Shown here: positions 31,616-40,408 of the stretch, in pieces
How positions within the stretch are numbered: position 1 is the stretch's first letter
Layout of the letters: every line of letters starts with the position of its first letter
Source of the DNA: Williamsia sp.
Lineage (GTDB): Bacteria > Actinomycetota > Actinomycetes > Mycobacteriales > Mycobacteriaceae
NCBI RefSeq assembly: GCF_016462415.1
Contig: NZ_JAEMTF010000002.1
Coordinates: forward strand, 47,136-111,135
Length of the DNA: 64,000 bases
Reading direction: 5' to 3'
Notes under the pieces: model-generated
Told to the model about the DNA's origin: nothing
Databases searched by the model: none
Seen by the model: the letters and a program-made list of their open reading frames with translations, nothing else
Program-made: the position numbers and the translations under genes

Positions 31616-32551
31616 TCAGTGACCGCGGGGACGCACCTGGCACCTCGGGCAGCTGAACGAGCTGCGGTTCATGAACTGCTCGCGACGCATCAACCGCCCG
31701 CACCGCCGGCAGGGCTGCCCCTCGCGCCCGTAGGCGTTCAGCGACCGCTCGAAGTAGCCCGACTGCCCGTTGACATTGACGTAGAGCGCGTCGAACGAGG
31801 TCCCGCCCGACTCCAGTGCCTCCGACATCACCTCGCGCGCTGCGTCGAGGAGCGAGCGCAGCTTGCGCGGTCCGAGCTCGTCGGTCAGCCGTGCACCGTG
31901 GATCCGACTGCGCCACAACGCCTCATCGGCGTAGATGTTCCCGACGCCGCTGACCAGGGTCTGGTCCAGGAGGGCTCGCTTGATCTCGGTGTGCTTTCTC
32001 CGCCATGCGGACACCACCGCGTCGGGGTCGAACGACGGGTCGAACGGGTCGGCACCGATGTGGGCGATGGTGGTCGGGATGTCGGCGAGCGCCGGATCGG
32101 AGTCGTCGGAGTAGGCGTCGAGGAACCACCCACCGAACGTCCGTTGGTCGACGAAGCGCAGTTCCATCCCGTCGCCGAGCTGCGCCCGCACCCGCAGGTG
32201 CACGGGGTCCGGGGTGTCCGGCGCGGTCACCAACATCTGACCGCTCATGCCGAGGTGGATCACCAGCGCCACGTCGGAGGAGTCGGCAGGTGGGTCGGGG
32301 ACCACGGAGTCGACGGGGACAGAGGCTCCCTGGGCCACATCCGGTCGGTGCAGGTCGAGCCACAGGTACTTGCCTCGGCGGCGCGCAGCGCGAATCGTGG
32401 CGCCGGCCAGCACACCCGACAGGTCGTCGGCCCCGGGCAGGTGTCGCCGCACCGCGCGCGGGTGGAGCACGGTGACCGAGTCGATGGTCCGTCCGACGGC
32501 GTGGGACTCGAGGCCGCGACGTACGACCTCGACCTCGGGGAGCTCAGGCAT
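31616..32551 (-). CDS. mutM: Formamidopyrimidine-DNA glycosylase
   Basis: MutM (Fpg) removes 8-oxoguanine and opens the backbone. The 311-residue protein begins M-P-E-L-P-E-V-E, with catalytic Pro2 and Glu3, and ends with a four-Cys zinc finger (C-R-R-C ... C-P-R-C) after the helix-two-turn-helix with [11 protein letters not shown]. It is longer than E. coli Fpg (269) mainly through insertions in the N-terminal domain. It follows rnc as in M. tuberculosis. Confidence 0.95.
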   Translation of the reverse strand: MPELPEVEVVRRGLESHAVGRTIDSVTVLHPRAVRRHLPGADDLSGVLAGATIRAARRRGKYLWLDLHRPDVAQGASVPVDSVVPDPPADSSDVALVIHLGMSGQMLVTAPDTPDPVHLRVRAQLGDGMELRFVDQRTFGGWFLDAYSDDSDPALADIPTTIAHIGADPFDPSFDPDAVVSAWRRKHTEIKRALLDQTLVSGVGNIYADEALWRSRIHGARLTDELGPRKLRSLLDAAREVMSEALESGGTSFDALYVNVNGQSGYFERSLNAYGREGQPCRRCGRLMRREQFMNRSSFSCPRCQVRPRGH

Positions 32552-32593
32552 GTCCGCCTGCGGTGGAGCGGGAGTGTGTGACGACCACCAGGT

Positions 32594-33373
32594 TCAGGAA
32601 CCCGACTCGGTGATCGCCTGCCAGGAGGTGGCGGCCGCCTTCTGCTCGGCCTCCTTCTTCGTCCGCCCCACGCCCACGCCCAGGGCGTCGCCGGCGACGA
32701 GTGCGGTGGCGGTGAACTCCTTGCTGTGGTCGGGACCGACCGAGGTGATCTGGTAGGTCGGGACGCCGAGCCCGCGGGCCGCGGTGAGCTCCTGGAGGGA
32801 GGTCTTCCAGTCCAGACCGGCGCCCATCATCGCCGCACGCTGCATCGACGCCGCGAACAGCGACGAGACCACGCGCCGCGCCGTCTCGAACCCGTGGTCG
32901 AGGTAGACCGCACCCAGGATGGACTCCATGCCGTCGGCCAGGATGCTCGCCTTGTCGCGGCCACCGGTGAGTTCCTCACCGCGGCCGAGCAGCAGGTGGC
33001 GTCCGAGGCCACCCTCGCCCAACCCCCGCGCGATGTCGGCGAGGGCGTACATGTTCACGACGCTGGCACGGATCTTGGCCAGTTCACCCTCGGGACGATC
33101 CGGGTGGGTGAGGTACAGCTCCTCGGTGATGACCACGCCGAGCACGGAGTCGCCGAGGAACTCGAGGCGCTCGTTGGTGGGCAGGCCGCCGTTCTCGTAG
33201 GCGTAGGAACGGTGCGTCAACGCCAGCACCAACAGATCGCGACGTATCGACACCCCGACCGCCTCGATGAGCGGGGCCGGATCGACGACGAGTACGGGAA
33301 GCGCCAGATCCGCGCCGGCCCGCTCGTCCACGGGGCGTGGTTCGTCAGCGGTCACGGGAGCATTCCGCGTCAC
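32594..33373 (-). CDS. rnc: Ribonuclease III
   Basis: RNase III cuts double-stranded RNA such as rRNA precursors. From GTG 33373 it is 259 residues: the nuclease domain with signature [12 protein letters not shown] and the acidic [14 protein letters not shown], then a double-stranded RNA-binding domain ending [14 protein letters not shown]. The frame is open upstream into the DUF177 gene, so the start is the least sure part; GTG 33355 is an alternative. It starts 13 bases after the DUF177 stop. Confidence 0.94.
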   Translation of the reverse strand: MTRNAPVTADEPRPVDERAGADLALPVLVVDPAPLIEAVGVSIRRDLLVLALTHRSYAYENGGLPTNERLEFLGDSVLGVVITEELYLTHPDRPEGELAKIRASVVNMYALADIARGLGEGGLGRHLLLGRGEELTGGRDKASILADGMESILGAVYLDHGFETARRVVSSLFAASMQRAAMMGAGLDWKTSLQELTAARGLGVPTYQITSVGPDHSKEFTATALVAGDALGVGVGRTKKEAEQKAAATSWQAITESGS

Positions 33374-33386
33374 TCCACCCGTCCCG

Positions 33387-33986
33387 TCATCGCGGCGTGT
33401 CCGGACCGGTGTCGGTGGTCGTCGATTCACCGTCGGTGGCGAGGTCACGCAGGGCGGCCCACCGCGGGTCGAGCTTCTCGTGGTGGTGATCGGGATCGGC
33501 GGTGTCGAGCCGCACCCCGCAGTCGGGGCACAGTCCGCGGCAGTCGTCGCGACACAGCGGCACCATCGGCAGATCGAGACCGACGGCATCGATGACCGCC
33601 TGCTCGAGATCGACCTGGTCGTCGGAGATGCGGTGGATGTCGTCGGCGTCGGTCGTCTGATCGGTGACGCTGTCGGGGTAGGCGAACAGTTCGGTCAGGA
33701 ACACGTTGACCGTGCCCCCGAGCGGTTCGAGGCACCGTGCGCACTGCCCGGCGGTGTCGCCGCTCACCGTCCCGGTGACCAGCACACCCTCGGCAACCGC
33801 CTCGAGACGCAGGTCGAGGTCGATGTCACTGTCGGACGGGATCGCGATCAGATCCAGCCCGATGGACCGATCGACCGAGACGGTCCGGTGCACCTGCGCC
33901 ATCGACCCGGCACGCCGGCCCAGGGACCGGATGTCGAGCACGAAGGGGGTCACCGCGGAATTGGTACGAAGACGCTGATCGGACAC
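33387..33986 (-). CDS. DUF177 (YceD-like) protein
   Basis: This 199-residue protein belongs to the DUF177/YceD family, implicated in 23S rRNA accumulation, and matches Rv2926c by position. It has a C-A-R-C-L-E-P pair and a [13 protein letters not shown] cluster, which together could bind zinc. In many bacteria rpmF follows at once; here, as in mycobacteria, rnc follows instead. Molecular function is not established. Confidence 0.88.
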   Translation of the reverse strand: MSDQRLRTNSAVTPFVLDIRSLGRRAGSMAQVHRTVSVDRSIGLDLIAIPSDSDIDLDLRLEAVAEGVLVTGTVSGDTAGQCARCLEPLGGTVNVFLTELFAYPDSVTDQTTDADDIHRISDDQVDLEQAVIDAVGLDLPMVPLCRDDCRGLCPDCGVRLDTADPDHHHEKLDPRWAALRDLATDGESTTTDTGPDTPR

Positions 33987-34064
33987 GAATCAGCACGATA
34001 CGCCGATGGGCCATGACAAACGAACCCATCTGATCGGTGGTGCTCGATCGACGAACCGAGCCGA

Positions 34065-34841
34065 TCAGACCGCCACGCCGGTCGGGAACTCCATGCCGGC
34101 GCGCGGGTGCTCGTTGTAGTCGTGTACGCCCGCGCCGGTACGCAGCTGCTGGCGGCCACGGTTGACCGAGCGCATCGTCCCGGTGAGGACTTCCTCGAAG
34201 TCGGCCAGCTTGTTGTCGACGTAGACGTCACACTCACCGCGGAGTCGATCGGACTCGGCGTGGGCCGCGTCGATGATGCGGTCGGCCTCGGACTTGGCCG
34301 CCGCGACGACCTCGGTCTCGGAGACGAGACGCTGCTGCTCGGCGATGCCGTCGGCGACGGACTTCTCGTAGCTGCTGTTGCCGGACTCGATCATCCGGGC
34401 GGCCTCGGCCCGTGCGCGACCGGTGACAGCCTCGAACTCGCGTGCGGCCCCGGCGGCGGTGCGCTGCGCGTCGGCGTTGGCCTCGGAGACCACGTCGGTC
34501 GAGTGGGCCTGCGCCTCGGCGACCATGCGGTCGGCCTGCGACTTCGCCTCGGACAGGATGCGGTCGGCCTCGGCACGCGCATGCGAGACCATGGCATCGG
34601 CCTGCGAGGTCGCCTCGGTGATCGCGCTCTCGGCGTGATCACGGGCGTCACCGACCAGCTTGTCGCGCTGATCCAGGACATCCTGGGCGTCGTCGAGTTC
34701 CGCGGGGATCGAGTCCTTCACGTCGTCGAGGAGTTCCAGCACGTCACCGCGAGGGACGACGCAGCCGGCGGTCATCGGGACGCCGCGCGCCTCCTCCACG
34801 ATCGCACCCAGTTCGTCCAGAGCTTCGAATACTCGATACAC
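34065..34841 (-). CDS. sepIVA: DivIVA-like coiled-coil protein, SepIVA homologue
   Basis: This 258-residue protein has a short N-terminal M-Y-R-V-F-E-A-L-D-E-L segment like DivIVA proteins, then a long Ala/Asp/Glu coiled coil (about 50-215) with recurring A-x-A-D-R-x-x-x-E-A units. It corresponds to Rv2927c/SepIVA, an essential mycobacterial division factor that regulates septal and polar wall synthesis. The GTG start has GAGG 5 bases upstream. Symbol given by homology and position. Confidence 0.8.
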   Translation of the reverse strand: MYRVFEALDELGAIVEEARGVPMTAGCVVPRGDVLELLDDVKDSIPAELDDAQDVLDQRDKLVGDARDHAESAITEATSQADAMVSHARAEADRILSEAKSQADRMVAEAQAHSTDVVSEANADAQRTAAGAAREFEAVTGRARAEAARMIESGNSSYEKSVADGIAEQQRLVSETEVVAAAKSEADRIIDAAHAESDRLRGECDVYVDNKLADFEEVLTGTMRSVNRGRQQLRTGAGVHDYNEHPRAGMEFPTGVAV

Positions 34842-34965
34842 AGCTACCTCTGTTTCCCGCTCGGGGTTGTACCCCTACTCGAGTGATTGGTGTTGTTTCT
34901 GTGACCAGTGTGCCCACTGTTACTTGATTTACGCCGCAACTCACCGGGCGTGTCGGGGTGGGGGC

Positions 34966-34982
34966 CACCCGGGCCGCGGGTG
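34966..34982 (-). terminator. Weak hairpin between coaD and sepIVA
   Basis: CACCCG and CGGGTG pair around a 5-base loop just downstream of the coaD stop. There is no T-run, so termination is uncertain. Confidence 0.25.
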
Positions 34983-35000
34983 CGGCGCGTCGGCCTCGGG

Positions 35001-35477
35001 TCAGGAATCGAGCTTGGCGCGCAGCGCGGCGAACACCGGAGGCGGCAGGAACGGTTCGACGTCGCCACCGAGCGTGGCGACCTCCTTGACCAACGAACTC
35101 GACACGTGCGACCACTGCGGGTCGGTGAGCATGAAGAACGTCTCGACGTCGGTCAGATCACGGTTCATCTGCGCCATCGGCACCTCGTAGGAGAAGTCGA
35201 CCGTGCTGCGCAGGCCCTTCACGATCGTGCCCAGGTCGTTCTCGCGCAGGTAGTCGACCAGCAGACCCTCCCACCGATCCACCCGGACCGTGGGCAGATG
35301 GGAGGTGCATTCCTCGATCAACGCCACCCGCTCGTCGATGCTGAACATCCCCTTCTTCGCGGGGTTGATCGTCACCGTGACGACCAGTTCGGAGAAGCGG
35401 GCTGCACACCGCTCGATCACGAAGAGGTGCCCGCGCGTGAGCGGGTCGAACGATCCGGGGCAGACGGCGCCAGGCAT
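35001..35477 (-). CDS. coaD: Phosphopantetheine adenylyltransferase
   Basis: CoaD makes dephospho-CoA from 4-phosphopantetheine and ATP. The 158-residue protein has the nucleotidyltransferase motifs G-S-F-D-P-L-T-R-G-H near the N-terminus and S-S-S-L-V-K-E near the C-terminus, the usual length. The ATG has no Shine-Dalgarno; TAGCTT sits 6 bases upstream, so it is probably leaderless. In M. tuberculosis coaD (Rv2965c) and the SepIVA gene (Rv2927c) are separated by the PDIM locus; here they are neighbours. Confidence 0.96.
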   Translation of the reverse strand: MPGAVCPGSFDPLTRGHLFVIERCAARFSELVVTVTINPAKKGMFSIDERVALIEECTSHLPTVRVDRWEGLLVDYLRENDLGTIVKGLRSTVDFSYEVPMAQMNRDLTDVETFFMLTDPQWSHVSSSLVKEVATLGGDVEPFLPPPVFAALRAKLDS

Positions 35478-35483
35478 GGGGTC

Positions 35484-35489
35484 AAGCTA
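35484..35489 (-). promoter_or_regulatory. -10 element TAGCTT, leaderless start of coaD
   Basis: TAGCTT ends 6 bases before ATG 35477 in the 45-base gap after rsmD. Confidence 0.5.
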
Positions 35490-35522
35490 GCAGGACGGCG
35501 GCGTCGACCCGCCCTCTCGACA

Positions 35523-36083
35523 TCACCACGCGGCGGTGGCGATGTCGACCCGGGTCTCGCCGTAGGTCCGGGTCAGATAGGACTCGAGTCCGGCCGGCCA
35601 GTCGGTCTGCGACGACCGCGCCGAGCGCTCGACGACGACGACCGCGTCCGGCGACAACCACCCGTGGGCGATCAGGCCGGACAGGTTCGCCGACACCGCC
35701 GAGTCGTCGAGGGCATACGGCGGGTCGAGAAGGACGACGTCGAACCCGGCGGACGCCCGCGACCCCACCACCACCTCGACCCGACGCCTCAGGATCGCGA
35801 ACGCCGCCGAGGGCAACGCCGTCGCGGTCACGTTCGCGGCGATGGTTGCCGCGGCCCTGGCGTCGGACTCCACCAGGGTTGCGTGTGCGGCGCCACGGGA
35901 CACGGCCTCCAGACCGAGGGCCCCCGACCCCGCGTACAGATCGAGGACCCGCAGGCCGTCCAGACCGACGCGGGAGTCGAGGATCCCGAACAGCGACTCG
36001 CGTACGCGGTCCGAGGTCGGACGGGTACCCGCCGGTGGTGCGGCGATGGCGCGTCCGCCCGCCTGACCCGCGATGATCCTCAC
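35523..36083 (-). CDS. rsmD: 16S rRNA (guanine-966-N2)-methyltransferase
   Basis: RsmD methylates G966 of 16S rRNA. The 186 residues from GTG 36083 (V-R-I-I-A-G-Q-A-G-G-R) show the SAM loop D-L-Y-A-G-S-G-A-L-G-L-E-A and catalytic motif L-L-D-P-P-Y. Earlier in-frame starts exist, but the consensus begins V/M-R-I-I-A-G. It pairs with coaD as in most actinobacteria. Confidence 0.94.
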   Translation of the reverse strand: MRIIAGQAGGRAIAAPPAGTRPTSDRVRESLFGILDSRVGLDGLRVLDLYAGSGALGLEAVSRGAAHATLVESDARAAATIAANVTATALPSAAFAILRRRVEVVVGSRASAGFDVVLLDPPYALDDSAVSANLSGLIAHGWLSPDAVVVVERSARSSQTDWPAGLESYLTRTYGETRVDIATAAW

Positions 36084-36212
36084 GCCGATGATTGTCGTAT
36101 GCGCCGACGACGGGCCCATCGCCGACCCCGCGGGACCGCAAAGGTGACGGGACTCACAAAGACGTGCTGTACTGGCGCTTAGTAGCGCTTTTACCTGCAA
36201 ATATCCGATCCT

Positions 36213-36232
36213 GGGTGACATCGCTGTGACCC
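36213..36232 (+). promoter_or_regulatory. Operator-like GTGAC repeat before ectA
   Basis: GGGTGACATCGCTGTGACCC contains GTGAC twice in the same orientation, 11 bases apart (one helical turn), and is also a near-perfect dyad. On the other strand it reads GTCACAGCGATGTCAC, like the GTCAC repeats bound by MtrA in mycobacteria. MtrAB controls osmoprotectant genes in Corynebacterium. It ends 21 bases before the ectA start, so the true role (activation or block) is open. Confidence 0.5.
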
Positions 36233-36253
36233 GTTGTTAACTTCATTGATGAC

Positions 36254-36772
36254 ATGACCCCCACACAGATGAGTGCGACCCTGACCCCTTCACCCGAGGT
36301 GACCTTCCGTGCGCCCGACGTCTCCGACGGCGTCCGCCTGTGGGAGATCGCCCGTGACTCGGAGGTCCTGGACCTCAATTCGAGCTACTCCTACGTGCTG
36401 TGGTGCCAGGACTACTCGCGCACCTCGGTCGTCGCCGAGGTCGATGGGAAGGTGGTCGGTTTCGTCACCGGGTACGTCCGCCCCCAGGCGCCCGACACCC
36501 TGATGGTCTGGCAGGTCGCCGTCGACGCCGACCAGCGCGGACTCGGTCTCGCCGGCCGCATGCTGACCGCGCTCATGGATCGCGTCGAGGGAGACGCGAT
36601 CACACGGATGCAGACCACGATCAGCCCGGACAACGATGCGTCCCAGGCGCTGTTCACCCGGTTCGCGGAGCGTCGCGGCATGACGATCACCCGTCGCGAC
36701 TACTTCGCCCCCGAGGTCTTCCCGGACTCGCACGAGCCCGAGGATCTGTACACCATCGCACCCCGGACCTGA
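36254..36772 (+). CDS. ectA: L-2,4-diaminobutyrate acetyltransferase
   Basis: EctA acetylates diaminobutyrate, the second step of ectoine synthesis. The 172-residue GNAT protein has the acetyl-CoA loop V-A-V-D-A-D-Q-R-G-L-G-L-A-G-R-M and the family segment L-D-L-N-S-S-Y-S-Y-V-L-W. ATG 36254 follows a 170-base upstream region with a short GCGCT/AGCGC hairpin and TTTT (about 36169-36190) and a GTGAC repeat. It heads ectABC. Confidence 0.96.
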   Translation: MTPTQMSATLTPSPEVTFRAPDVSDGVRLWEIARDSEVLDLNSSYSYVLWCQDYSRTSVVAEVDGKVVGFVTGYVRPQAPDTLMVWQVAVDADQRGLGLAGRMLTALMDRVEGDAITRMQTTISPDNDASQALFTRFAERRGMTITRRDYFAPEVFPDSHEPEDLYTIAPRT

Positions 36773-36898
36773 CCTCTCCGGAACGTCACAGCCCGTGTGT
36801 GGCCGTCGTCGAGCACCGTCGCTGGCCGTGAACCTGCCGCACACTCCCACGGGGCCGAGCACGCAACGCTCCCCCGCCTCTCGACCCGAGGATCCATC

Positions 36899-38152
36899 AT
36901 GACTTTTTCCGACAGCATTTTCGCCGAACGCGAGTCCGAGGTCCGCAGCTACAGCCGCGGCTGGCCGGCTGTGTTCGCCACCGCCTCCGGCTCCTGGCTC
37001 ACCGACCGTGACGGCCACAAGTACCTCGACTTCTTCGCGGGTGCAGGCGCCCTGAACTACGGCCACAACCACCCCGTGCTCAAAGAGGCACTGCTCGAGT
37101 ACATGGCCGGCGACGGCATCACCCATGGTCTGGACATGTCGACCATCGCCAAGGGCGAGTTCCTGCAGACGTTCCAGGACACGATCCTGATGCCGCGGAA
37201 CCTCGACTACAAGGTCATGTTCCCCGGCCCCACCGGCACCAACACCGTCGAGGCCGCGCTCAAGCTCGCACGCAAGGTGACCGGTCGCGAGGCGATCATC
37301 AACTTCACCAATGCGTTCCACGGGATGACGCTCGGCGCCCTCTCGGTCACCGGCAACGCGTTCAAGCGTGCGGGTGCCGGTGTGCCGCTCGTGCACACCA
37401 CCCCGATGCCCTACGACGACTACTTCGACGGCGAGATGCAGGACTTCGGCTGGTTCGAGCGCGTCCTCGAGGACTCCGGCAGCGGTTTCAACAAGCCGGC
37501 CGGCGTCATCGTCGAGACCGTGCAGGGCGAGGGTGGCGTCAACGTCGCACGCGCCGAGTGGCTGCGTGGGCTCGCCGACCTGTGCAAGCGACACGACATC
37601 CTGCTGATCGTCGACGACGTGCAGATGGGCTGCGGCCGGACCGGGCCGTTCTTCTCGTTCGAGATCGCCGGCATCACCCCCGACATCGTCACGCTGTCGA
37701 AGTCGATCGGTGGTTACGGCCTGCCGATGGCACTCACCCTGTTCAAGCGTGACCTCGACATCTGGGAGCCGGCCGAGCACAACGGCACCTTCCGCGGCAA
37801 CAACCCGTCGTTCGTCACGGCGAAGGCCGCGGTCGACCACTTCTGGTCCGACGACACCTTCGAGAAGGAGACGATCGCCAAGGGCAACCGCATCCACGAG
37901 GTGTTCACCGAGTTGTCGAACAAGCACGAGGGCGTTAGCACCCGTGGTCGCGGTATGGCCCAGGGGCTGGTCTTCGAGGCACCGGGCAAGGCGGGCAAGG
38001 TCTGCCAGCTCGCGTTCGACAACCACCTGCTCACCGAGACCGCGGGCCCGTCCGATCAGGTGGTCAAGCTGCTCCCGCCGCTGACCATCACCCACGACGA
38101 GCTCGAGCAGGGCCTCGACATCCTGGCGACGGCGACCGCACAGGTCAGCTGA
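36899..38152 (+). CDS. ectB: Diaminobutyrate--2-oxoglutarate transaminase
   Basis: EctB makes L-2,4-diaminobutyrate from aspartate semialdehyde and glutamate. The 417-residue class III PLP enzyme has P-T-G-T-N-T-V-E-A-A-L-K, the D-D-V-Q-M-G-C-G-R-T-G loop and catalytic Lys in L-S-K-S-I-G-G-Y-G. ATG 36899 is preceded by GAGG. A gap of 126 bases from ectA holds no evident gene. Confidence 0.97.
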   Translation: MTFSDSIFAERESEVRSYSRGWPAVFATASGSWLTDRDGHKYLDFFAGAGALNYGHNHPVLKEALLEYMAGDGITHGLDMSTIAKGEFLQTFQDTILMPRNLDYKVMFPGPTGTNTVEAALKLARKVTGREAIINFTNAFHGMTLGALSVTGNAFKRAGAGVPLVHTTPMPYDDYFDGEMQDFGWFERVLEDSGSGFNKPAGVIVETVQGEGGVNVARAEWLRGLADLCKRHDILLIVDDVQMGCGRTGPFFSFEIAGITPDIVTLSKSIGGYGLPMALTLFKRDLDIWEPAEHNGTFRGNNPSFVTAKAAVDHFWSDDTFEKETIAKGNRIHEVFTELSNKHEGVSTRGRGMAQGLVFEAPGKAGKVCQLAFDNHLLTETAGPSDQVVKLLPPLTITHDELEQGLDILATATAQVS

Positions 38153-38207
38153 CCGGCACGCAGCCGCCCCGCACCCTCACGACGACACCACAACGAGAGG
38201 AACGACC

Positions 38208-38606
38208 ATGATCGTCCGCACCACGACCGAGATCACCGACACCGATCGCGACATCGTCGCCGAGAACGGACAGTGGCGTTCCAAGCGCATCATCCTCGGC
38301 GGCGACAAGGTCGGGTTCTCGCTGCACGAGACCGTCATCAAGGCAGGCACCGTCAACGAGTTCCACTACGCGAACCACGTCGAGGCCGTGTGGCTGATCT
38401 CCGGTGAGGGCACGCTCCTCGACCGCGAGACCGGTCAGGAATACCCGCTGGGTCCCGACACCATGTACCTGCTCAACGGCCACGAGCGCCACACCGTCAC
38501 CGCGACAACCGAACTGCGCATGTACTGCGTGTTCAACCCGCCGGTGGTCGGCAACGAGACGCACGACGAGAACGGCGTGTACCCCCTCGTCACCGTCGAC
38601 GACTGA
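38208..38606 (+). CDS. ectC: L-ectoine synthase
   Basis: EctC closes the ring to give ectoine. The 132-residue cupin begins M-I-V-R-T-T-T-E-I and has the metal-site residues of the family in E-F-H-Y-A-N-H-V-E-A-V-W and the G-x-x-H-x-H-type N-G-H-E-R-H-T segment. A good AGAGGA lies before the ATG. No ectD (ectoine hydroxylase) and no dedicated aspartokinase follow, so the product is probably ectoine only. Confidence 0.97.
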   Translation: MIVRTTTEITDTDRDIVAENGQWRSKRIILGGDKVGFSLHETVIKAGTVNEFHYANHVEAVWLISGEGTLLDRETGQEYPLGPDTMYLLNGHERHTVTATTELRMYCVFNPPVVGNETHDENGVYPLVTVDD

Positions 38607-38614
38607 TCACCCCC

Positions 38615-39541
38615 ATGGCCGATCAGGACGAACGCACACCGGTCGCCCTGACGCCGGGACACGACGAGCACCTCACCGCGGCGATCGAGTCCGCGGGCGG
38701 GGTGCTCGTCGCTCTGTCCGACGCACGCGTGCTGGTGTGGGCGGGCGGGGTCGACGACTTCCCCGCCGAGCTGCCCGACTCGATCGAGTGGGTGGCACTC
38801 AAACTCGCCGGCATCGAGGAGTTCATGTCGGCCGGGCTGATCGACGACCGACGGACATGGACCAACGCGTCCGGCTTCTACGCCGAGAACGTCGCCGAGC
38901 ACGCGCTGGCCCTCCTGCTCTCCGGGCTGCGCCAGATCCCCGCAGCCGTGCGCTCGCGGTGGGACAAGGACGGCATCGACACGTCCATCCGCTCACTGCA
39001 CGGCTCGACCGTGGCGATCGTCGGTGCGGGCGGTATCGCCCGATCACTGATCCCGCGCCTGTCCGCGTGCGGCGCCGACGTCATCGCGGTCAACCGGTCC
39101 GGCCGTGCCGTCGACGGTGCCCGTGAGACTTTGCCCGCCGACCGCATCGAGGAGGTGTGGTCGCGCTGCGATCACGTCGTCGTCGCCGCGCCCTCGACGG
39201 CGTCGACGCGCCACCTCATCGACGCGTCGGTGCTGGAAGCGCTCCCCGACCACGCCTGGATCGTCAACGTCGCCCGAGGCGCGCTCGTCGACCAGGAGGC
39301 CCTGCTCACCGCCGTCCGCGACGGTCAGATCGCCGGCGCCGCACTCGATGTCACCGATCCTGAACCCCCGGCCGCCGACGACCCGATCTGGGACGAGCCG
39401 CGGATCATCGTGACCCCGCACGTGGCGAATCCGTCGTCCGGACTCACCCGCACGCTCGCTCCGTGGATCGCGGAGAACCTGCGTCGGTTCCGCTCCGGTC
39501 AGCCGCTGCTGTCGACGATCACACCCGGCAGCACCTACTGA
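38615..39541 (+). CDS. D-isomer-specific 2-hydroxyacid dehydrogenase, ectoine-linked
   Basis: This 308-residue NAD(P)-dependent dehydrogenase has the Rossmann loop V-G-A-G-G-I-A (136-142) and the catalytic triad of the family: Arg221 in N-V-A-R-G-A-L-V-D, Glu250 in D-V-T-D-P-E-P-P, and His269 in T-P-H-V. It begins 8 bases after ectC and is surely cotranscribed. Substrate unknown. It is not EctD, which is a 2-oxoglutarate dioxygenase. Possible jobs are an ectoine-catabolic step or a linked 2-oxoacid reduction. Confidence 0.85.
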   Translation: MADQDERTPVALTPGHDEHLTAAIESAGGVLVALSDARVLVWAGGVDDFPAELPDSIEWVALKLAGIEEFMSAGLIDDRRTWTNASGFYAENVAEHALALLLSGLRQIPAAVRSRWDKDGIDTSIRSLHGSTVAIVGAGGIARSLIPRLSACGADVIAVNRSGRAVDGARETLPADRIEEVWSRCDHVVVAAPSTASTRHLIDASVLEALPDHAWIVNVARGALVDQEALLTAVRDGQIAGAALDVTDPEPPAADDPIWDEPRIIVTPHVANPSSGLTRTLAPWIAENLRRFRSGQPLLSTITPGSTY

Positions 39542-39554
39542 GATCGACGCGGCG

Positions 39555-40307
39555 TCAGCCCTGCCGTGTCGGGCGGATGGTGATGTCGCCGACCTCCACG
39601 TCGTCGGGCTGTTCGATGGCGAACGCGATCGCTCTCGCCACCGCGTCGGGTTCCATGCCGAGTTCGGCGACGGCCGCGGTGAGCGCATTCGCGGCGTCCC
39701 GATCGCTCCACGATTGCGCGACGAGGTCGGAGAACTCGGTCCGGACCATGCCCGGAGAGATGGACGTGGTCCGCAGGACGCCGTCGGTCGACTCCTGCCG
39801 TAGGCCCTCCAGGAGGGTGCGAACCGCGTTCTTGGTGCCCGCGTAGATCGCCTGTGTCGGCGTGATCTTCAACCCCGACGTCGACAACGTGGTCACGAGA
39901 TGACCGTGCCCCTGGGACCGGAACACCGGTACCGCCGCGGCGATCCCGTTCAACACCCCACCGACGTTCACGTCGATCATCGCCGACCACCCCTCGACGT
40001 CGAGATCGTCGACGGGTCCGAGCCGCGCGATCCCGGCGTTGTTGACCAGCACGTCGAGCCGACCGAATCGCTGCACGGCCAAACGGACCAACCCCTCCAG
40101 ATCCTCCCGCCGTGTCACGTCGGTGGCGCACACCTCCGCCCGTCCCCCGCCGTCGACGATGTCGCGCGCGATCTGGTCCAGACGGTCGGTCCGACGGGCA
40201 CCGAGCACCACCGCGGCGCCGCGCGCGGCGAGCAATCTCGCGGTTGCCTCGCCGATTCCGCTGCTCGCACCCGTGATCGCCACGACCTTGTCGAGGATTT
40301 CAGCCAT
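39555..40307 (-). CDS. Short-chain dehydrogenase/reductase
   Basis: A 250-residue classical SDR, with the cofactor loop T-G-A-S-S-G-I-G (12-19), N-N-A-G (89-92), and catalytic Ser142, Tyr155 and Lys159. Residues after the first strands (G-A-R-R) suggest NADP preference. ATG 40307 has GGAGG 9 bases upstream. It is divergent from a TetR gene, and one of two palindromic operators lies over its promoter, so that regulator probably represses it. Substrate unknown. Confidence 0.9.
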   Translation of the reverse strand: MAEILDKVVAITGASSGIGEATARLLAARGAAVVLGARRTDRLDQIARDIVDGGGRAEVCATDVTRREDLEGLVRLAVQRFGRLDVLVNNAGIARLGPVDDLDVEGWSAMIDVNVGGVLNGIAAAVPVFRSQGHGHLVTTLSTSGLKITPTQAIYAGTKNAVRTLLEGLRQESTDGVLRTTSISPGMVRTEFSDLVAQSWSDRDAANALTAAVAELGMEPDAVARAIAFAIEQPDDVEVGDITIRPTRQG

Positions 40308-40329
40308 TGTTCGTAACCTCCGGTCTAGA

Positions 40330-40345
40330 GTGGACACATGTCCGC
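40330..40345. promoter_or_regulatory. TetR operator copy 1 (near-palindrome)
   Basis: GTGGACACATGTCCGC shares GGACA-N2-TGTCC with the second copy; only outer and central bases break symmetry. It lies 23-38 bases upstream of the SDR start, over that promoter. Confidence 0.7.
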
Positions 40346-40360
40346 TTACCCCTCGACCGT

Positions 40361-40378
40361 AGCGGACACGTGTCCGCT
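40361..40378. promoter_or_regulatory. TetR operator copy 2 (perfect 18-bp palindrome)
   Basis: AGCGGACACGTGTCCGCT is a perfect palindrome centred 32 bases from the centre of copy 1, about three helical turns, so two dimers could bind the same face. It lies 31-48 bases upstream of the TetR start. Confidence 0.75.
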
Positions 40379-40408
40379 CGGCCACTCCCCGGCCGTGCAG
40401 GCGGGTTG

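Noticed and set aside
33360..33400. rpmF between DUF177 and rnc
   Set aside because: Only 13 bases separate the two genes; rpmF must be elsewhere, as in mycobacteria.
38608..39541. ectD (ectoine hydroxylase) after ectC
   Set aside because: The gene has Rossmann and 2-hydroxyacid dehydrogenase motifs, with no iron-binding H-x-D/E...H motif of a dioxygenase.
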